This document shows positions 1-9,209 of a stretch of DNA of 32,071 nt, in pieces; within the stretch, counting starts at the first letter, position 1; every line of letters starts with the position of its first letter. A model generated the notes under the pieces. The model was not told where the DNA came from and did no database searches. It saw only the letters and a list, made by a program, of their open reading frames with translations. Source of the stretch: Candidatus Hydrothermales bacterium (GTDB lineage: Bacteria > Hydrothermota > Hydrothermia > Hydrothermales > JAJRUZ01); the NCBI GenBank assembly GCA_039630235.1, contig JBCNVI010000001.1, positions 250,920 to 282,990 on the forward strand. Direction: 5' to 3'. The position numbers and the translations under genes were made by a program.

Positions 1-96
1 TCTCATGAACATCTATTTATTTTTAGAAAACCTCAGAAAAATGAAAAACTAAACCTTATGGGAACAGCATGTTCTGGCATAAATAATTATGATTAG
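1..96 (+). CDS. C-terminal end of a DNA methyltransferase (partial, cut by window start)
   Basis: An open frame enters from the left edge and stops with TAG at 94-96. It encodes about 31 residues beginning SHEHLFIFRKPQKNEK. The pattern H-E-x-L/I-x-(I/V)-F-R-K-P is what is commonly seen close to the C terminus of N4-cytosine/N6-adenine DNA methyltransferases of restriction-modification systems. No catalytic motif is visible because the rest of the gene is outside the window. The next gene starts at 89 inside this stop region, which suggests translational coupling. The assignment rests on one short motif, so it is moderate only. Another nucleic-acid enzyme with a similar tail is possible. Confidence 0.5.
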   Translation, partial: SHEHLFIFRKPQKNEKLNLMGTACSGINNYD

Positions 97-669
97 AACT
101 GGAGATTACTTAGGAAAAGGAAAGAATAGAAAAAAATAATAGAGGTCATCCCCTTATCAAACGGATGGATACTAGTAAAAACTGAAAACTCTAAATCGGC
201 TAAAGATTTTAAAGTAAGAACTATAACCGACCCCATTAAATTGAGATTCTATACACCAAAACATGCACATTTTGCCATAGATTTCTATAGAAAACTCTGT
301 AACAATCCACAAAAGGCTGAAAGGGTGTTTAAGGCCATCATTGAAGTGTGGCATGGAACTGAAGTAAAAACGATTTTGAATAAATATTACAAGGAAACGA
401 AAGGTTTGGTAGGATATGATTTAGATTATATTCTTTATGATGCTTTAAAATGGATTTTAGAACAAGAAGATATCAACTTTCAAGGAAGACCGGAAAAACT
501 CCAACAAAAGCTCGATCAAAAATTAAAATTGGTAAATGTAACAGTACCAAAAAACAGAGAGGGAAGTCAATTAGCAATTTCTCTATTCTGTGATATTCTA
601 AAAGGGGTAAACCCTGTAGAGGCCTTACTTTCTGCTAATTTAGATATAGTTCCTAAATTTAGAAAATAA
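89..669 (+). CDS. Unrecognised protein linked to a DNA methylase; needs a -1 frameshift at an A7 run
   Basis: I do not recognise the family. The long frame from 130 to 669 has no ATG, GTG or TTG before a TTG at 241. That TTG would discard 37 residues that look like real protein (IIEVIPLSNGWILVK and following). An ATG at 89, overlapping the methylase stop, opens MIRTGDYLGKGKNRKK in the neighbouring frame and stops at 137, directly after the run A AAA AAA at 130-136. A -1 shift there joins the two frames into one protein of about 190 residues. The product is soluble, basic and helix-rich, with an aromatic segment (HAHFAIDFYRKL) and no signal peptide. Position next to a methylase suggests a restriction-modification role, which is inference. 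A conservative call would be 241-669. Confidence 0.55.
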
Positions 670-1117
670 ATTGAGTAAGTTTGCTGAATTTTCGCTCAGA
701 TTTAATTTAAATTTTTCTATCACTCAACTTGGATTGATGAGGTGCAAAATACTTAAGAGAAAATAAAGATATTTTTAATACCTTAATTTTTATCTCTCAA
801 CATTCACTATGGAGAAGAAAAGAGTATATTTTATAAAATCGATACTCTGGGTTTATACAGATTTTCCCTAAGAATAACAACGGCTTATTATAAAGTTCTC
901 TTGATTTACTTACCAGGTTAATCCCTTTACTGTTTTTTATTTTGGTGCAAACATAACACAATCGAGTACAAAGATAATTTAGAGATAAAGATACCCTTAA
1001 AATTGAGGGACAAAATCATTAGGTATTTTTAAAATTACAGTATTCATCTAGAACTTAACATTTAAAACAATTTAATCCACCACTGCTGCCCCCATAGAAA
1101 CACCTACTTAAATTAAG
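670..1117. other. 448-bp stretch with no supportable gene
   Basis: This stretch lies between the unrecognised gene and the end of the AddB-like gene. All frames are broken by frequent stops. The longest start-to-stop piece I found is a TTG frame at 671-766 of about 31 residues with no recognisable motif. I see no tRNA, no CRISPR repeats, no clear inverted repeat ending in a T run and no transposase fragment. It may be decayed remains of the accessory locus on its left. Confidence 0.5.
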
Positions 1118-3829
1118 CTAGTATTCGCCGCATATAGCCTTATAGGGACAAGACCTGCAAAGGAATGACTTCGAATCAGGTTCAAAAGGAATACTCTCAT
1201 CATAAATTTCATTTAAAATACTCCCTAAAATCTCATCTATTTTATAAATACTCAAAACACCCGTTTCATTTTCTTTTTGCTCTATCTTAAAATCTATTAC
1301 ATCTCCTGTAGCAAAAATATAGTAGGCTCCCTCCCTTACATCAAGACCAAGTGCCTTGCTTATCATAAGAGCATAAAGAGGAACCTGCATACTTCTTAAA
1401 TTTTCCCTTATTTCCCTTCTTGTTAAACTTTTTATTGTCCTAGGCCTCCCAAAATAGCTCTTTGAAATCTTGTAATCAATAATTCTATAAAAATCCTTAA
1501 CCTTATCCACCCTATCAATAACTCCCTTTATTTTAACTTTAAAATTCCTTAACTCCTTTTCAAAATCAACTCTTAACTCAAGAAACTCCAGAATCCCACT
1601 ATCTTTAATAGCAATTTTATCAATAAACTTTTCAGCCTTAAACTTAAGATAACTTTTTCTTAACCACAAGATCTCTCTTTCTTTACCAAACCTCTCATCA
1701 AACTTTTGTGAAAAAAATTCTAAAAAAAGTTTTTTTAACCTACTATTCCACTCAATTTTTTCACTCAAAAAATTTTCCCTATAAAAACTTTCAACTAACT
1801 CATGAAGGAAGACTCCAAACGCTTTACTTTCTATATCCTCTTTTATATCCTCAGGCTCCCTGTTTCCTATAACCGAAAGCTCATAAAACCTAAAGGGACA
1901 ATTTATATACTCATCTATCTCTGTCACACTAAAACCCTCCTCTGCCTTTTTATAAAGCAACTCCATAATCTTTTCACACTTTTCAACTATCTTTCTTTTC
2001 TCCTTTTTTAAAAGTATACTGTAAGTAAAAGTAGGGATCTCGTCATATAAAACTCTTTTTTCCTTTTTCTCTTTTTCCCAAAGAAGCCTTTGCAAAAATC
2101 TTGACTCTGTAAAGTCTTCATCACCCTCAGAACTATAAAAAATAAGATAAACATATGGAGTATTCTCTGTAATCTGATAAAAATAATAACTATAAATAGA
2201 CTCATACTCTTTATAGGAAGGAAGACCCAAAATTTTTCGCAGACTCTCTGGTAACAAAGGATCATACTTATAACTTTTTGGATATATACCTTCAATGAGA
2301 TCAAGAAAGAAAACATGTTTAAAGGGAATAAGACGAGCCTCAAGAACACCAAGTATCTGAATTCCTTTTAGTGGATCACCAGTTAACGGTATCTCATAGT
2401 CCTCTAAATAAAACAAAACAATCTCTTTTATACTATCCATTCCCAACCTCTCATCAACTATTTCTAATTCTCTCAAACTATCTATTAAGGCATAGGTCTC
2501 ACCTAAAATTATCCTAGAAAGAACATTTTCATCAGATTCCACCTTACTAAAAAGCAGGGAAATTATTTCGCTAAACTCCTCAATAAATTCTCTTAAAGTG
2601 TGTATTTTTGTAAATAATTTACGGATAATTGATAAAAAGGGCTTTGATAACCTACTGTCAAAAATATCATAATACGAAAAGAAGATTTTGCCCTTTTCTC
2701 TATTTAAATCTTTTAGTTTTTCCTCTAAATTTTGAACATCCTCGTGGAAAAAAGATATTAAAAAGGGGTGATAAAGTAAGTTAAGCAAAGAATTATAATA
2801 AATTCTATCTTCTTTAACACTAAGTTTTGCTTCAAAGTAATTTTTTAGGAATGAAAAAAAGGGAGTAAGTTTAAAGGGATAACCCATAGTAACATTAAAT
2901 TCAGTTTTTAAGTCAGTACATATTTCGCCCAGAATCACGTCAAGTCTTGAAGGATTAGGTACTATTATTCCTATTTCCGACTTTTCCCCTAAATCCCCTA
3001 TTTCCTTTAACTTCTCTCTTATAAAAATTGATTGGGAATAAAAATCCTTCACCCTTATAAAATAAAAGTTATTTTCTTTAGGTTCAGATTCAACAGTCAC
3101 ACTTAATAAGTTATTTCTTCTAACAAAATCATAAATAGCTTCACTTTCTCTTGTAATCAAAAAGAAAATCTTGGAAGGATAGCTTTTCAGAATTTTTAAA
3201 ATAAAGTGCTCCTCAAGTGGTAAAAGCGCATAAAAACCTGCAAATATTATCTTTTCATAAGGCAATTCAAAATTAATTTCTTTAAGTCTTTTAAATAAGA
3301 GCGCTTTGTCAATTTTTCTTCTTTTATATAATTCCTCGTAATACTCATCCTTGACTCCATCTAAAACATCAAAAAAACCTTTCATTTCATCCTTAATTTC
3401 CGTATAATCCTTTAGAATCTTCAATTTACTAAAATCAACATCGTTCATAATAAGCTCATTAATAGCTTTTAAAATCTTTAAACCCCAGGCAAAAAATTCC
3501 CTAAAAGTATCTCCAAATACTCTTACTCCTTTCTTATCTAAGATTTTCTTTAAAATATAAGTGGCGTCTAAACTGTTAATGAAAGTAACATGTTCTTTCT
3601 CACTTAGTATCTTAAAAGCAAACTCCTCAAAAGAAAATATAGAAGGTAAAATAAAAGAGGCTTTTAATTTTTCATAGAGTATTTTTCTTAAATAATAGGC
3701 GGGTCTTTTGTTCGGAAATATAACTGCTACTCTTGAAAAATCCTTACCAAAACTTAATATCTCTTCGCATACCCTTTCTAAAAGGTTATTAGGAGACTTA
3801 TATAAGTAAACTTTAACTTCAAAACTCAT
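1118..3829 (-). CDS. addB: AddB-like PD-(D/E)XK nuclease subunit of a helicase-nuclease complex
   Basis: This is the likely partner of the AddA-like helicase just upstream. In AddAB complexes the pair unwinds and trims double-strand DNA ends for RecA-dependent repair. The N terminus has the degenerate helicase segment VAVIFPNKRPAYYLRKIL (about residues 34-51), resembling Bacteroidetes-type AddB. The C-terminal nuclease shows GVIDRVD followed by YRIIDYK (about 765-785), the D...DxK core. One Cys near residue 646 (INCPFRF) and three at 891, 894 and 900 (CRSCPYKAIC) match the four-Cys Fe-S staple of AddB nucleases. The length of 903 residues is within the range for this subfamily. The start overlaps the upstream gene by 11 bp and has a textbook AGGAGG ribosome site. 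It is the last gene of the minus-strand block. Confidence 0.85.
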   Translation of the reverse strand: MSFEVKVYLYKSPNNLLERVCEEILSFGKDFSRVAVIFPNKRPAYYLRKILYEKLKASFILPSIFSFEEFAFKILSEKEHVTFINSLDATYILKKILDKKGVRVFGDTFREFFAWGLKILKAINELIMNDVDFSKLKILKDYTEIKDEMKGFFDVLDGVKDEYYEELYKRRKIDKALLFKRLKEINFELPYEKIIFAGFYALLPLEEHFILKILKSYPSKIFFLITRESEAIYDFVRRNNLLSVTVESEPKENNFYFIRVKDFYSQSIFIREKLKEIGDLGEKSEIGIIVPNPSRLDVILGEICTDLKTEFNVTMGYPFKLTPFFSFLKNYFEAKLSVKEDRIYYNSLLNLLYHPFLISFFHEDVQNLEEKLKDLNREKGKIFFSYYDIFDSRLSKPFLSIIRKLFTKIHTLREFIEEFSEIISLLFSKVESDENVLSRIILGETYALIDSLRELEIVDERLGMDSIKEIVLFYLEDYEIPLTGDPLKGIQILGVLEARLIPFKHVFFLDLIEGIYPKSYKYDPLLPESLRKILGLPSYKEYESIYSYYFYQITENTPYVYLIFYSSEGDEDFTESRFLQRLLWEKEKKEKRVLYDEIPTFTYSILLKKEKRKIVEKCEKIMELLYKKAEEGFSVTEIDEYINCPFRFYELSVIGNREPEDIKEDIESKAFGVFLHELVESFYRENFLSEKIEWNSRLKKLFLEFFSQKFDERFGKEREILWLRKSYLKFKAEKFIDKIAIKDSGILEFLELRVDFEKELRNFKVKIKGVIDRVDKVKDFYRIIDYKISKSYFGRPRTIKSLTRREIRENLRSMQVPLYALMISKALGLDVREGAYYIFATGDVIDFKIEQKENETGVLSIYKIDEILGSILNEIYDESIPFEPDSKSFLCRSCPYKAICGEY

Positions 3830-6542
3830 AAACCTCCTCTCTGTCTAAATATACAAGATAACCCTTAACTTTCTTACCAAATATTTTTTGTGCAATATTT
3901 ATATAACGTTTTATTTGATCAAAGTGAGATTCAGATAATTCTTCACCTGTTTTAAACTCAACTACCTTTGGAATATCGTCCAGAATAAGTCGATCAAACC
4001 GAAAAACCTCCCCGTTATCATCCATAACCTCAAGCTCAGTCTCAACCTCACTATCTATGAAAAAAAACTCCCTTAAAAAAGACTTTTTTAACTTAGTTTC
4101 AAAATAATCCATCTTTTCGAGCAATTTTTCATCATAACATCTATAACTTTTCCAGAAAATTTCCGCCCTTTCAAAACTCTCTTTTAAAATTTCCTTAAAA
4201 TTTTCTTCTTTTAAATTCTTTATATTTGAAAGAACTAAGTGAATCCACTCTCCCCTTATAACTTCATCATGCTTTTTTACCATGCTCTCAACTTCACCCT
4301 TTATAAATGAATTTTTATATAAATCTTTAACAGAAATGGGACTCTCTCTTTCCCATCTAATTAGGTTATAAACTGAGCTATCTTTCTTCTCACAAACTCT
4401 CTTTTCACCGAAAATATAAAGATCTTTATTTCCAAAATGTTTTCTAAGGTAATTCATGATAAAATAACTGTAAGATTTTTTGGGTCCCTTTCCTAAAACA
4501 AGGTAAATTTCCTCCCTTGCTCTAGTCAAAAGAACATAAAGTAGATTTAATTCCTGAATTATATTGAAAACATCATTATGTAACTTTACATCACCCTTAG
4601 CTTCCCCCTTTAGATAAACTTCCTGTTTGTCTAAGGATTTATCATTAACTACAAATTTACTTCTTTCTCTAAAACTTGTAAGTGGTGCAAAAAGAGAAAT
4701 AACCACATCAAATTCAAGCCCCTTTGCCTTATGTAAGGTCAAAACTTTAATTGCGTTTTTTGAAGATGGTGAAAAATTATACTCTGCTTTTTCGAACTTT
4801 CTAATAAATTCATAAATAGAAACATTTTCAATTTCTTTTGTTACTACCTTCAAAAGAGATAGAAGATGAAAGAAATCTTCTCTGAATTTTTTTGATATAT
4901 TAAAAAAATAATCAAATTCCAAGAGTAAATAATAGAGAGAATAATTTTTTTGTAGATTTTTAAAGTATTTATAGGTATGATCAAAATTTGGAAAAATTTT
5001 ACAGAAATTAGATAAGTCCTTTGTATCTGAAAGAATAAATCTTTTAACTTCTTCCTCATTCAAATGAAAAATTTTTGTAAAGTATTCTGTTTGCAGCAAA
5101 TTCAGAAAACTGTGTGTATCCTTCTCATTTATTAAAATCTTTAAAAAGTAAAAAATTGTTTTTAAAAGAGGTAAATTTTCAACTCCTATACTGTAAGACG
5201 TAAATACTGGATAACCTTTTGAAAGTAAGTAATTTACAACTCTTTGACAGTCCAAATTCAGCCTTTCAAGTATCGCAACTTCACCTAAATCTCGATTTCT
5301 TTTATTTAAAAGATCATCTAAAATTACTTCAAGATAACTCAAAATTTCTTCCTCTGCTTTAATTTTAGTTTCCTCAATTACCTTAAACTCTATGTAACCC
5401 TTATAGGGCTTTGATTCATCATAAACTTGCTTTACGTTCCTATAAACTTTGACTACCTCATCAAAATATCTCAAATAATTATTACTTTTACCTTCTGATA
5501 ATAATTTGAAATACTCACGCAGATTATCAATATCAAAAAGATTATTAACAAATTCTACGATTACTCTACCACTTCTTCTATTTTTATCTAGATATTCAAA
5601 ATCAAATTCATTTTCTTCTATTTTTCCTTCAAAATCACTATGAACAATTTCAAAGAGTTCCCATCTTGTACCTCTCCATCTATATATTGACTGTTTTGGA
5701 TCACCAACATAAAAAAAGGTTCCCTTGTTTCCCTCAGAGTCGCAGCTAGAGAGTGCATTTTCAACAAGAGGTTTTAAATTCATCCATTGTATCAAACTTG
5801 TATCCTGAAATTCATCAATTAAAAAGTGGTAAAATTTTTCTCCAAGTTTAAAAAATAAGTATGGGACCTCTGATTTTAAAACATATTCGTATAAGAGATT
5901 TGAAATATCAGAAAGAAAAATAAAGTTATCTCTTTTCTTAATAGTCTCCAGTTGAGATTTTAAAGCAGAAAAAAATTCCCTGTGAGTCTTAGGATTAAAA
6001 TCATAATTTGGTAACAAAACACTTTCATTTTCTAAAAAATCTCTAAAATGCTCTTCAATTCCTCTATAGGGATCTAAGGATTCTGAGGATTCTGACAGGT
6101 ATTTCAAAAAATTCGTGATATTGTCTTTTAATTTATCGCATAAACTGGCTTTAGCTAAAAACTCATCTATTGCCTCCTTTGCCTTTTTCTCCATGTTTTC
6201 TTCAATTTCAGGTTCAGGGGGTAAAGAAAGATCAAGAGCTGAACTTTTTAAAAGTGAGTACAAAAAGGCATCTATTGTCTTTACTGAAAAATCAGAAAAA
6301 TTTTTTATAATCCCATCTTCACCATCAATTACATTAAAAATAAAATCATCACCACTAAAAGCTAGCTCTTTTAAACATCCCAAAATTCTCCTTTTCATCT
6401 CCTCACTTGCGTTATTTGTAAAAGTTATAGCTAATATCCTGTTAAACTTCACTCCACTTTTTATAAGTTCAATATACCTATCAACTATGCTTCTTGTTTT
6501 TCCTCCTCCTGCAGAAGCCTCTACTCTTATAAATCTTTTCAT
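3819..6542 (-). CDS. addA: AddA-like UvrD-family helicase with C-terminal nuclease domain
   Basis: Superfamily 1A helicase motifs appear in order: Walker A ASAGGGKT (residues 9-16), Ia ITFTNNASEEM, II LIDEFQDTS (about 243-251), III VGDPKQSIYRWRGT (about 275-290), IV DKNRRSGRV, V LTLHKAKGLEFD and VI YVLLTRARE. The C terminus carries a PD-(D/E)XK nuclease core: FRFDRL, then VVEFKTG (about 845-870). Helicase plus nuclease in one chain is the AddA (RecB-like) arrangement, and the AddB-like gene follows with an 11-bp overlap. At 907 residues it is shorter than Bacillus AddA, mostly in the inserted 1B/2B regions. The start ATG overlaps the stop of the GT9 gene as ATGA. The complex is expected to act in the cytoplasm on broken DNA ends. 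Confidence 0.88.
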   Translation of the reverse strand: MKRFIRVEASAGGGKTRSIVDRYIELIKSGVKFNRILAITFTNNASEEMKRRILGCLKELAFSGDDFIFNVIDGEDGIIKNFSDFSVKTIDAFLYSLLKSSALDLSLPPEPEIEENMEKKAKEAIDEFLAKASLCDKLKDNITNFLKYLSESSESLDPYRGIEEHFRDFLENESVLLPNYDFNPKTHREFFSALKSQLETIKKRDNFIFLSDISNLLYEYVLKSEVPYLFFKLGEKFYHFLIDEFQDTSLIQWMNLKPLVENALSSCDSEGNKGTFFYVGDPKQSIYRWRGTRWELFEIVHSDFEGKIEENEFDFEYLDKNRRSGRVIVEFVNNLFDIDNLREYFKLLSEGKSNNYLRYFDEVVKVYRNVKQVYDESKPYKGYIEFKVIEETKIKAEEEILSYLEVILDDLLNKRNRDLGEVAILERLNLDCQRVVNYLLSKGYPVFTSYSIGVENLPLLKTIFYFLKILINEKDTHSFLNLLQTEYFTKIFHLNEEEVKRFILSDTKDLSNFCKIFPNFDHTYKYFKNLQKNYSLYYLLLEFDYFFNISKKFREDFFHLLSLLKVVTKEIENVSIYEFIRKFEKAEYNFSPSSKNAIKVLTLHKAKGLEFDVVISLFAPLTSFRERSKFVVNDKSLDKQEVYLKGEAKGDVKLHNDVFNIIQELNLLYVLLTRAREEIYLVLGKGPKKSYSYFIMNYLRKHFGNKDLYIFGEKRVCEKKDSSVYNLIRWERESPISVKDLYKNSFIKGEVESMVKKHDEVIRGEWIHLVLSNIKNLKEENFKEILKESFERAEIFWKSYRCYDEKLLEKMDYFETKLKKSFLREFFFIDSEVETELEVMDDNGEVFRFDRLILDDIPKVVEFKTGEELSESHFDQIKRYINIAQKIFGKKVKGYLVYLDREEVYEF

Positions 6543-7435
6543 CTTAAAATTTTAAAAACTTTAATAACTTCTCTCAAATCTATTTTTTTTAAACATTCAT
6601 AGGTTCCAAATTCACATACTCTTTTAAAGCAGGGGGAGCATGATATCCTTTTATAGAAAATAAATACATTTTTGCCAAGCGGTCTAGTCCAAAGTGGTGA
6701 TGTTGAACCAAAAAAAACAAAAACCTTTTTTCCTAAAGCTGAAGCAATATGAGCAACACCAGAATCGTTACTAAAGACATATCTAGATTCAGAAACAATC
6801 CTAAGAATATCACCTAAATTTGTTTTCCCTCTTAAATCAATAACTCCTTTGGGATAATCCTCATTTTTTCTTTTGCCAACGATAATAACTTCAAATCCCT
6901 CTTTCAAAAGAAATTTAGCAAGATCTTTAAAAAAGGGCCATTCTTTAGTTTTACCATAACTTGCCTCAGGAGCAATTATAACTAAGTCATCTTTTTCATT
7001 CACCTCAATCTTTTCAAAATCAGGATTAAAATTATAAAAATTTTTTTCAAGACCAATAAGTCTTAGAAAACTCTTTAAAAGATGTTCTCTTTTAATATAA
7101 AAACCTGAAACTTTATGTGTCAAAAGAGTTCCCCTATTATCACTATCTATGCCTATTCTTAAGCTTATTCCCGCTAAAAAAGGGAAAAAAGCTGAGGAAA
7201 AGGAAAAGGGAAGTATAAATATTTTTTCAAATCCTCTATTCTTGAAAACTTTTAAAATCCTAAAATAATCCAAATAATTTTTAAATCCACAAAAATTGTA
7301 ATCGTAAAAAATATCCTTAAGGTGCTCTTTACCTATTATGAAAATTTCGCCATTAAATTTTTCCTTTAAAGCTTTAACAAATCCTCTAGAAATTACGGCA
7401 TCACCAACCCAATTTGGAATTCTTACTAATATCAA
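6539..7435 (-). CDS. Glycosyltransferase family 9 (heptosyltransferase-like)
   Basis: The N terminus MILVRIPNWVGDAVISRG is the hallmark of the WaaC/WaaF heptosyltransferase family. The C-terminal half has the nucleotide-sugar signature SNDSGVAHIASALG, then VFFGSTSPLWTRPLG. A Cys-rich tail (CSPCFKRVCEFGTYEC) is typical of the WaaF-like branch. These enzymes add ADP-activated heptose or related sugars to lipid-linked glycans on the inner face of the cytoplasmic membrane, as in LPS core building. At 298 residues it is a little shorter than E. coli WaaF. It lies between an orphan histidine kinase (1 bp gap) and the AddA-like gene (4-bp overlap). The exact sugar donor cannot be read from the sequence. 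Confidence 0.85.
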   Translation of the reverse strand: MILVRIPNWVGDAVISRGFVKALKEKFNGEIFIIGKEHLKDIFYDYNFCGFKNYLDYFRILKVFKNRGFEKIFILPFSFSSAFFPFLAGISLRIGIDSDNRGTLLTHKVSGFYIKREHLLKSFLRLIGLEKNFYNFNPDFEKIEVNEKDDLVIIAPEASYGKTKEWPFFKDLAKFLLKEGFEVIIVGKRKNEDYPKGVIDLRGKTNLGDILRIVSESRYVFSNDSGVAHIASALGKKVFVFFGSTSPLWTRPLGKNVFIFYKRISCSPCFKRVCEFGTYECLKKIDLREVIKVFKILR

Positions 7436-7436
7436 T

Positions 7437-8444
7437 TTATAAACTTAGGGGCAAAAAGAAATAAAACCGAGAACCCTTACCAAGTTCAGACTCTACAAAA
7501 ATTTCAGAACCGTGAGCTTCTATGATTTCTTTTGCAATAGCTAAACCTAACCCCATACCAGTTTTTTTTGTCCTCGCATTTTTACCCTGAAAGTAAGGTT
7601 TAAAAATATATGGTAATTCTTCCCTACTTATTCCAGGACCCGTATCAACCACAGAAATTTTAATCCTATTATCTATTCTCTCCATTTCGATACTGACTCT
7701 TCCACCAGCGCCAGTGAAATTTAGAGCATTTATTACAAGATTTGTAATTGCTGTCCTTAACGCCTCTGGATCTCCAATCACTGTGCTTGGAAAAGTTGGA
7801 ATATTCACGGTAAAATTAATTTCTTTCTCCTGTGCAGTTGCCAGATTTTCTTCATAAATCTCAAAAATTAACTCACTTAGATCAAAAATCTTAAATTCAA
7901 GAGAAGACTGGTAAATTCCACCTTTTGTAGCAGAAACAAACTTATTTACAAGTACCTCAAGACGAGAAACTGCTCTCAGAACTTTTTCTAAATAATCAAG
8001 CTTTTTAAAATCATTTTCATTTTTCAAAAGCAAGTTAACATAACCCTTAATTATTGAAAGAGGAGAAAAAATCTCATGAGTTATCTTAGAAAGAAAAGAA
8101 AGTCTATATTCTTCTAAGATTTTTTTCTCTTTTAAAAGCCTAGACATATCAGCAAGTTTATCCCTAAACTCTACTGCAAACTGCTTGATATCATCATCCT
8201 TTTTCAAAACAATAGCAGGAATTTCTTTTTCATGATCCATTTTCAAAATCCAATTCAAAAAGGATAAAAATCTTCTTATTTCATAACATAAAAGATAAGA
8301 AGAAAAGAGAAAAAAAAAGAGAAAGAAAAAGAACAGTTTATTGTAAAGAATTGATATAATTGAAAATATGAAAGAAAAAAAACAAACAGAAATTAAAAGA
8401 AAAAATCTGAAAATAAATCTTTTTCTAAACTTTAGAAGTTTCAC
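7437..8444 (-). CDS. Membrane sensor histidine kinase without a neighbouring response regulator
   Basis: Two very Phe-rich membrane segments lie at about residues 11-32 and 36-55 with almost no periplasmic loop. A short coiled linker follows (about 85-115), then HisKA with the H-box [10 protein letters not shown] (phospho-acceptor His123). The HATPase domain shows N box [12 protein letters not shown]1 [10 protein letters not shown] box YIFKPYFQG and G2 [12 protein letters not shown]. No PAS, HAMP or receiver domain is seen. The chosen start is a GTG inside the end of purQ (20-bp overlap), with AGAGG immediately before it. That spacing is unusually tight, so the start is uncertain. No response regulator is adjacent on this strand, so the partner must be elsewhere. 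With so little outside the membrane it may sense membrane state or a cytoplasmic signal (inference). Confidence 0.88.
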   Translation of the reverse strand: MKLLKFRKRFIFRFFLLISVCFFSFIFSIISILYNKLFFFFLFFFLFSSYLLCYEIRRFLSFLNWILKMDHEKEIPAIVLKKDDDIKQFAVEFRDKLADMSRLLKEKKILEEYRLSFLSKITHEIFSPLSIIKGYVNLLLKNENDFKKLDYLEKVLRAVSRLEVLVNKFVSATKGGIYQSSLEFKIFDLSELIFEIYEENLATAQEKEINFTVNIPTFPSTVIGDPEALRTAITNLVINALNFTGAGGRVSIEMERIDNRIKISVVDTGPGISREELPYIFKPYFQGKNARTKKTGMGLGLAIAKEIIEAHGSEIFVESELGKGSRFYFFLPLSL

Positions 8445-9195
8445 CCTCTTTTACTTTTAAAGCTACATTCTTAAAAAGCAAAAAACCAGGTTCTCTATCA
8501 AGTTCAAAAACATAAGGAATTTGAAATTTCTCAAAGGCTCTCTCAGGATGTGGCATCATACCTAAAATTCTTCCCTCATAATCTGTTATACCAGCTATAG
8601 AATTCAAAGATCCGTTCGGATTAAAGGGGTACTCTTTTGCAGGGCTGCCCTCTTTATCAACATACCTAAAAGCTACCATTTTGTTTTTTTCAATATACTC
8701 AATAACACTTTCATCTGCATAGAACCTTCCTTCACCATGAGCTATAGGAAACGGGTTAATCCCTTCAAGTCCCCTAACAAATATACTTTCTCCCTCGCCC
8801 TTTAAAAAAACCCATCTATCCTCAAATTCGCCATTTTCATTTCTTAAAAGATAAGCCCTCACCTTTCCATCAAAAAATGGTAATATTCCAGCTCTCAAAA
8901 GAACTTGAAAACCATTACATATCCCTATTATGTAACCACCCTCTTCGTAAAACTTTTTTATAGCTGCCCAAAGTTTCTCCCTTATATAATAAGCCAATAC
9001 CTTCCCCGCCTTTATATAATCTCCAAAAGAAAAACCCCCCGGAAAAACTAATAGTCTTGATTTTAAAATAATAGATGGATTAGCTAGCCACTTTTTTAAT
9101 AAAAGAATATCAGCCCTTAACCCAATTTTTCTAAGAGCATACAAAGTTTCTTCTTCACAATTAGTTCCCGGAGCAAAAATTACATAGGCATCCAT
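8425..9195 (-). CDS. purQ: Phosphoribosylformylglycinamidine synthase, glutaminase subunit PurQ
   Basis: PurQ hydrolyses glutamine and passes ammonia to PurL for conversion of FGAR to FGAM, the fourth step of de novo purine synthesis. The class I amidotransferase triad is visible: nucleophile Cys93 in GICNGFQVL, and His216 and Glu218 in MPHPERA. The N terminus has the family motif [11 protein letters not shown]. At 256 residues it is the longer PurQ type. Its partner PurSL is encoded about 18 kb away on the other strand, so the complex is split between two transcription units. It sits 14 bp after the LysM gene and overlaps the histidine kinase gene. The start ATG follows AAAGGGA. Confidence 0.93.
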   Translation of the reverse strand: MDAYVIFAPGTNCEEETLYALRKIGLRADILLLKKWLANPSIILKSRLLVFPGGFSFGDYIKAGKVLAYYIREKLWAAIKKFYEEGGYIIGICNGFQVLLRAGILPFFDGKVRAYLLRNENGEFEDRWVFLKGEGESIFVRGLEGINPFPIAHGEGRFYADESVIEYIEKNKMVAFRYVDKEGSPAKEYPFNPNGSLNSIAGITDYEGRILGMMPHPERAFEKFQIPYVFELDREPGFLLFKNVALKVKEGETSKV

Positions 9196-9209
9196 TCCCT
9201 TTCTTTAAA

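Noticed and set aside
671-766. Short TTG-initiated frame of about 31 residues after the unrecognised gene
   Set aside because: No ribosome site, no motif and no similarity I recognise. It is as likely to be chance in AT-rich non-coding DNA.
670-1117. Search for tRNA, CRISPR repeats or insertion-sequence ends in the gene-free stretch
   Set aside because: No cloverleaf, regularly spaced repeats, terminal inverted repeats or transposase remnants were found by eye.
6115-6555. 146-codon open frame on the plus strand opposite the AddA-like gene
   Set aside because: It is a shadow of the helicase gene, which has all conserved motifs on the minus strand. The plus-strand product shows no recognisable domain.
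8284-8340. Long purine-only tract on the plus strand that could suggest a structural DNA element
   Set aside because: It is explained by Phe/Leu codons of the second membrane helix of the histidine kinase on the minus strand.
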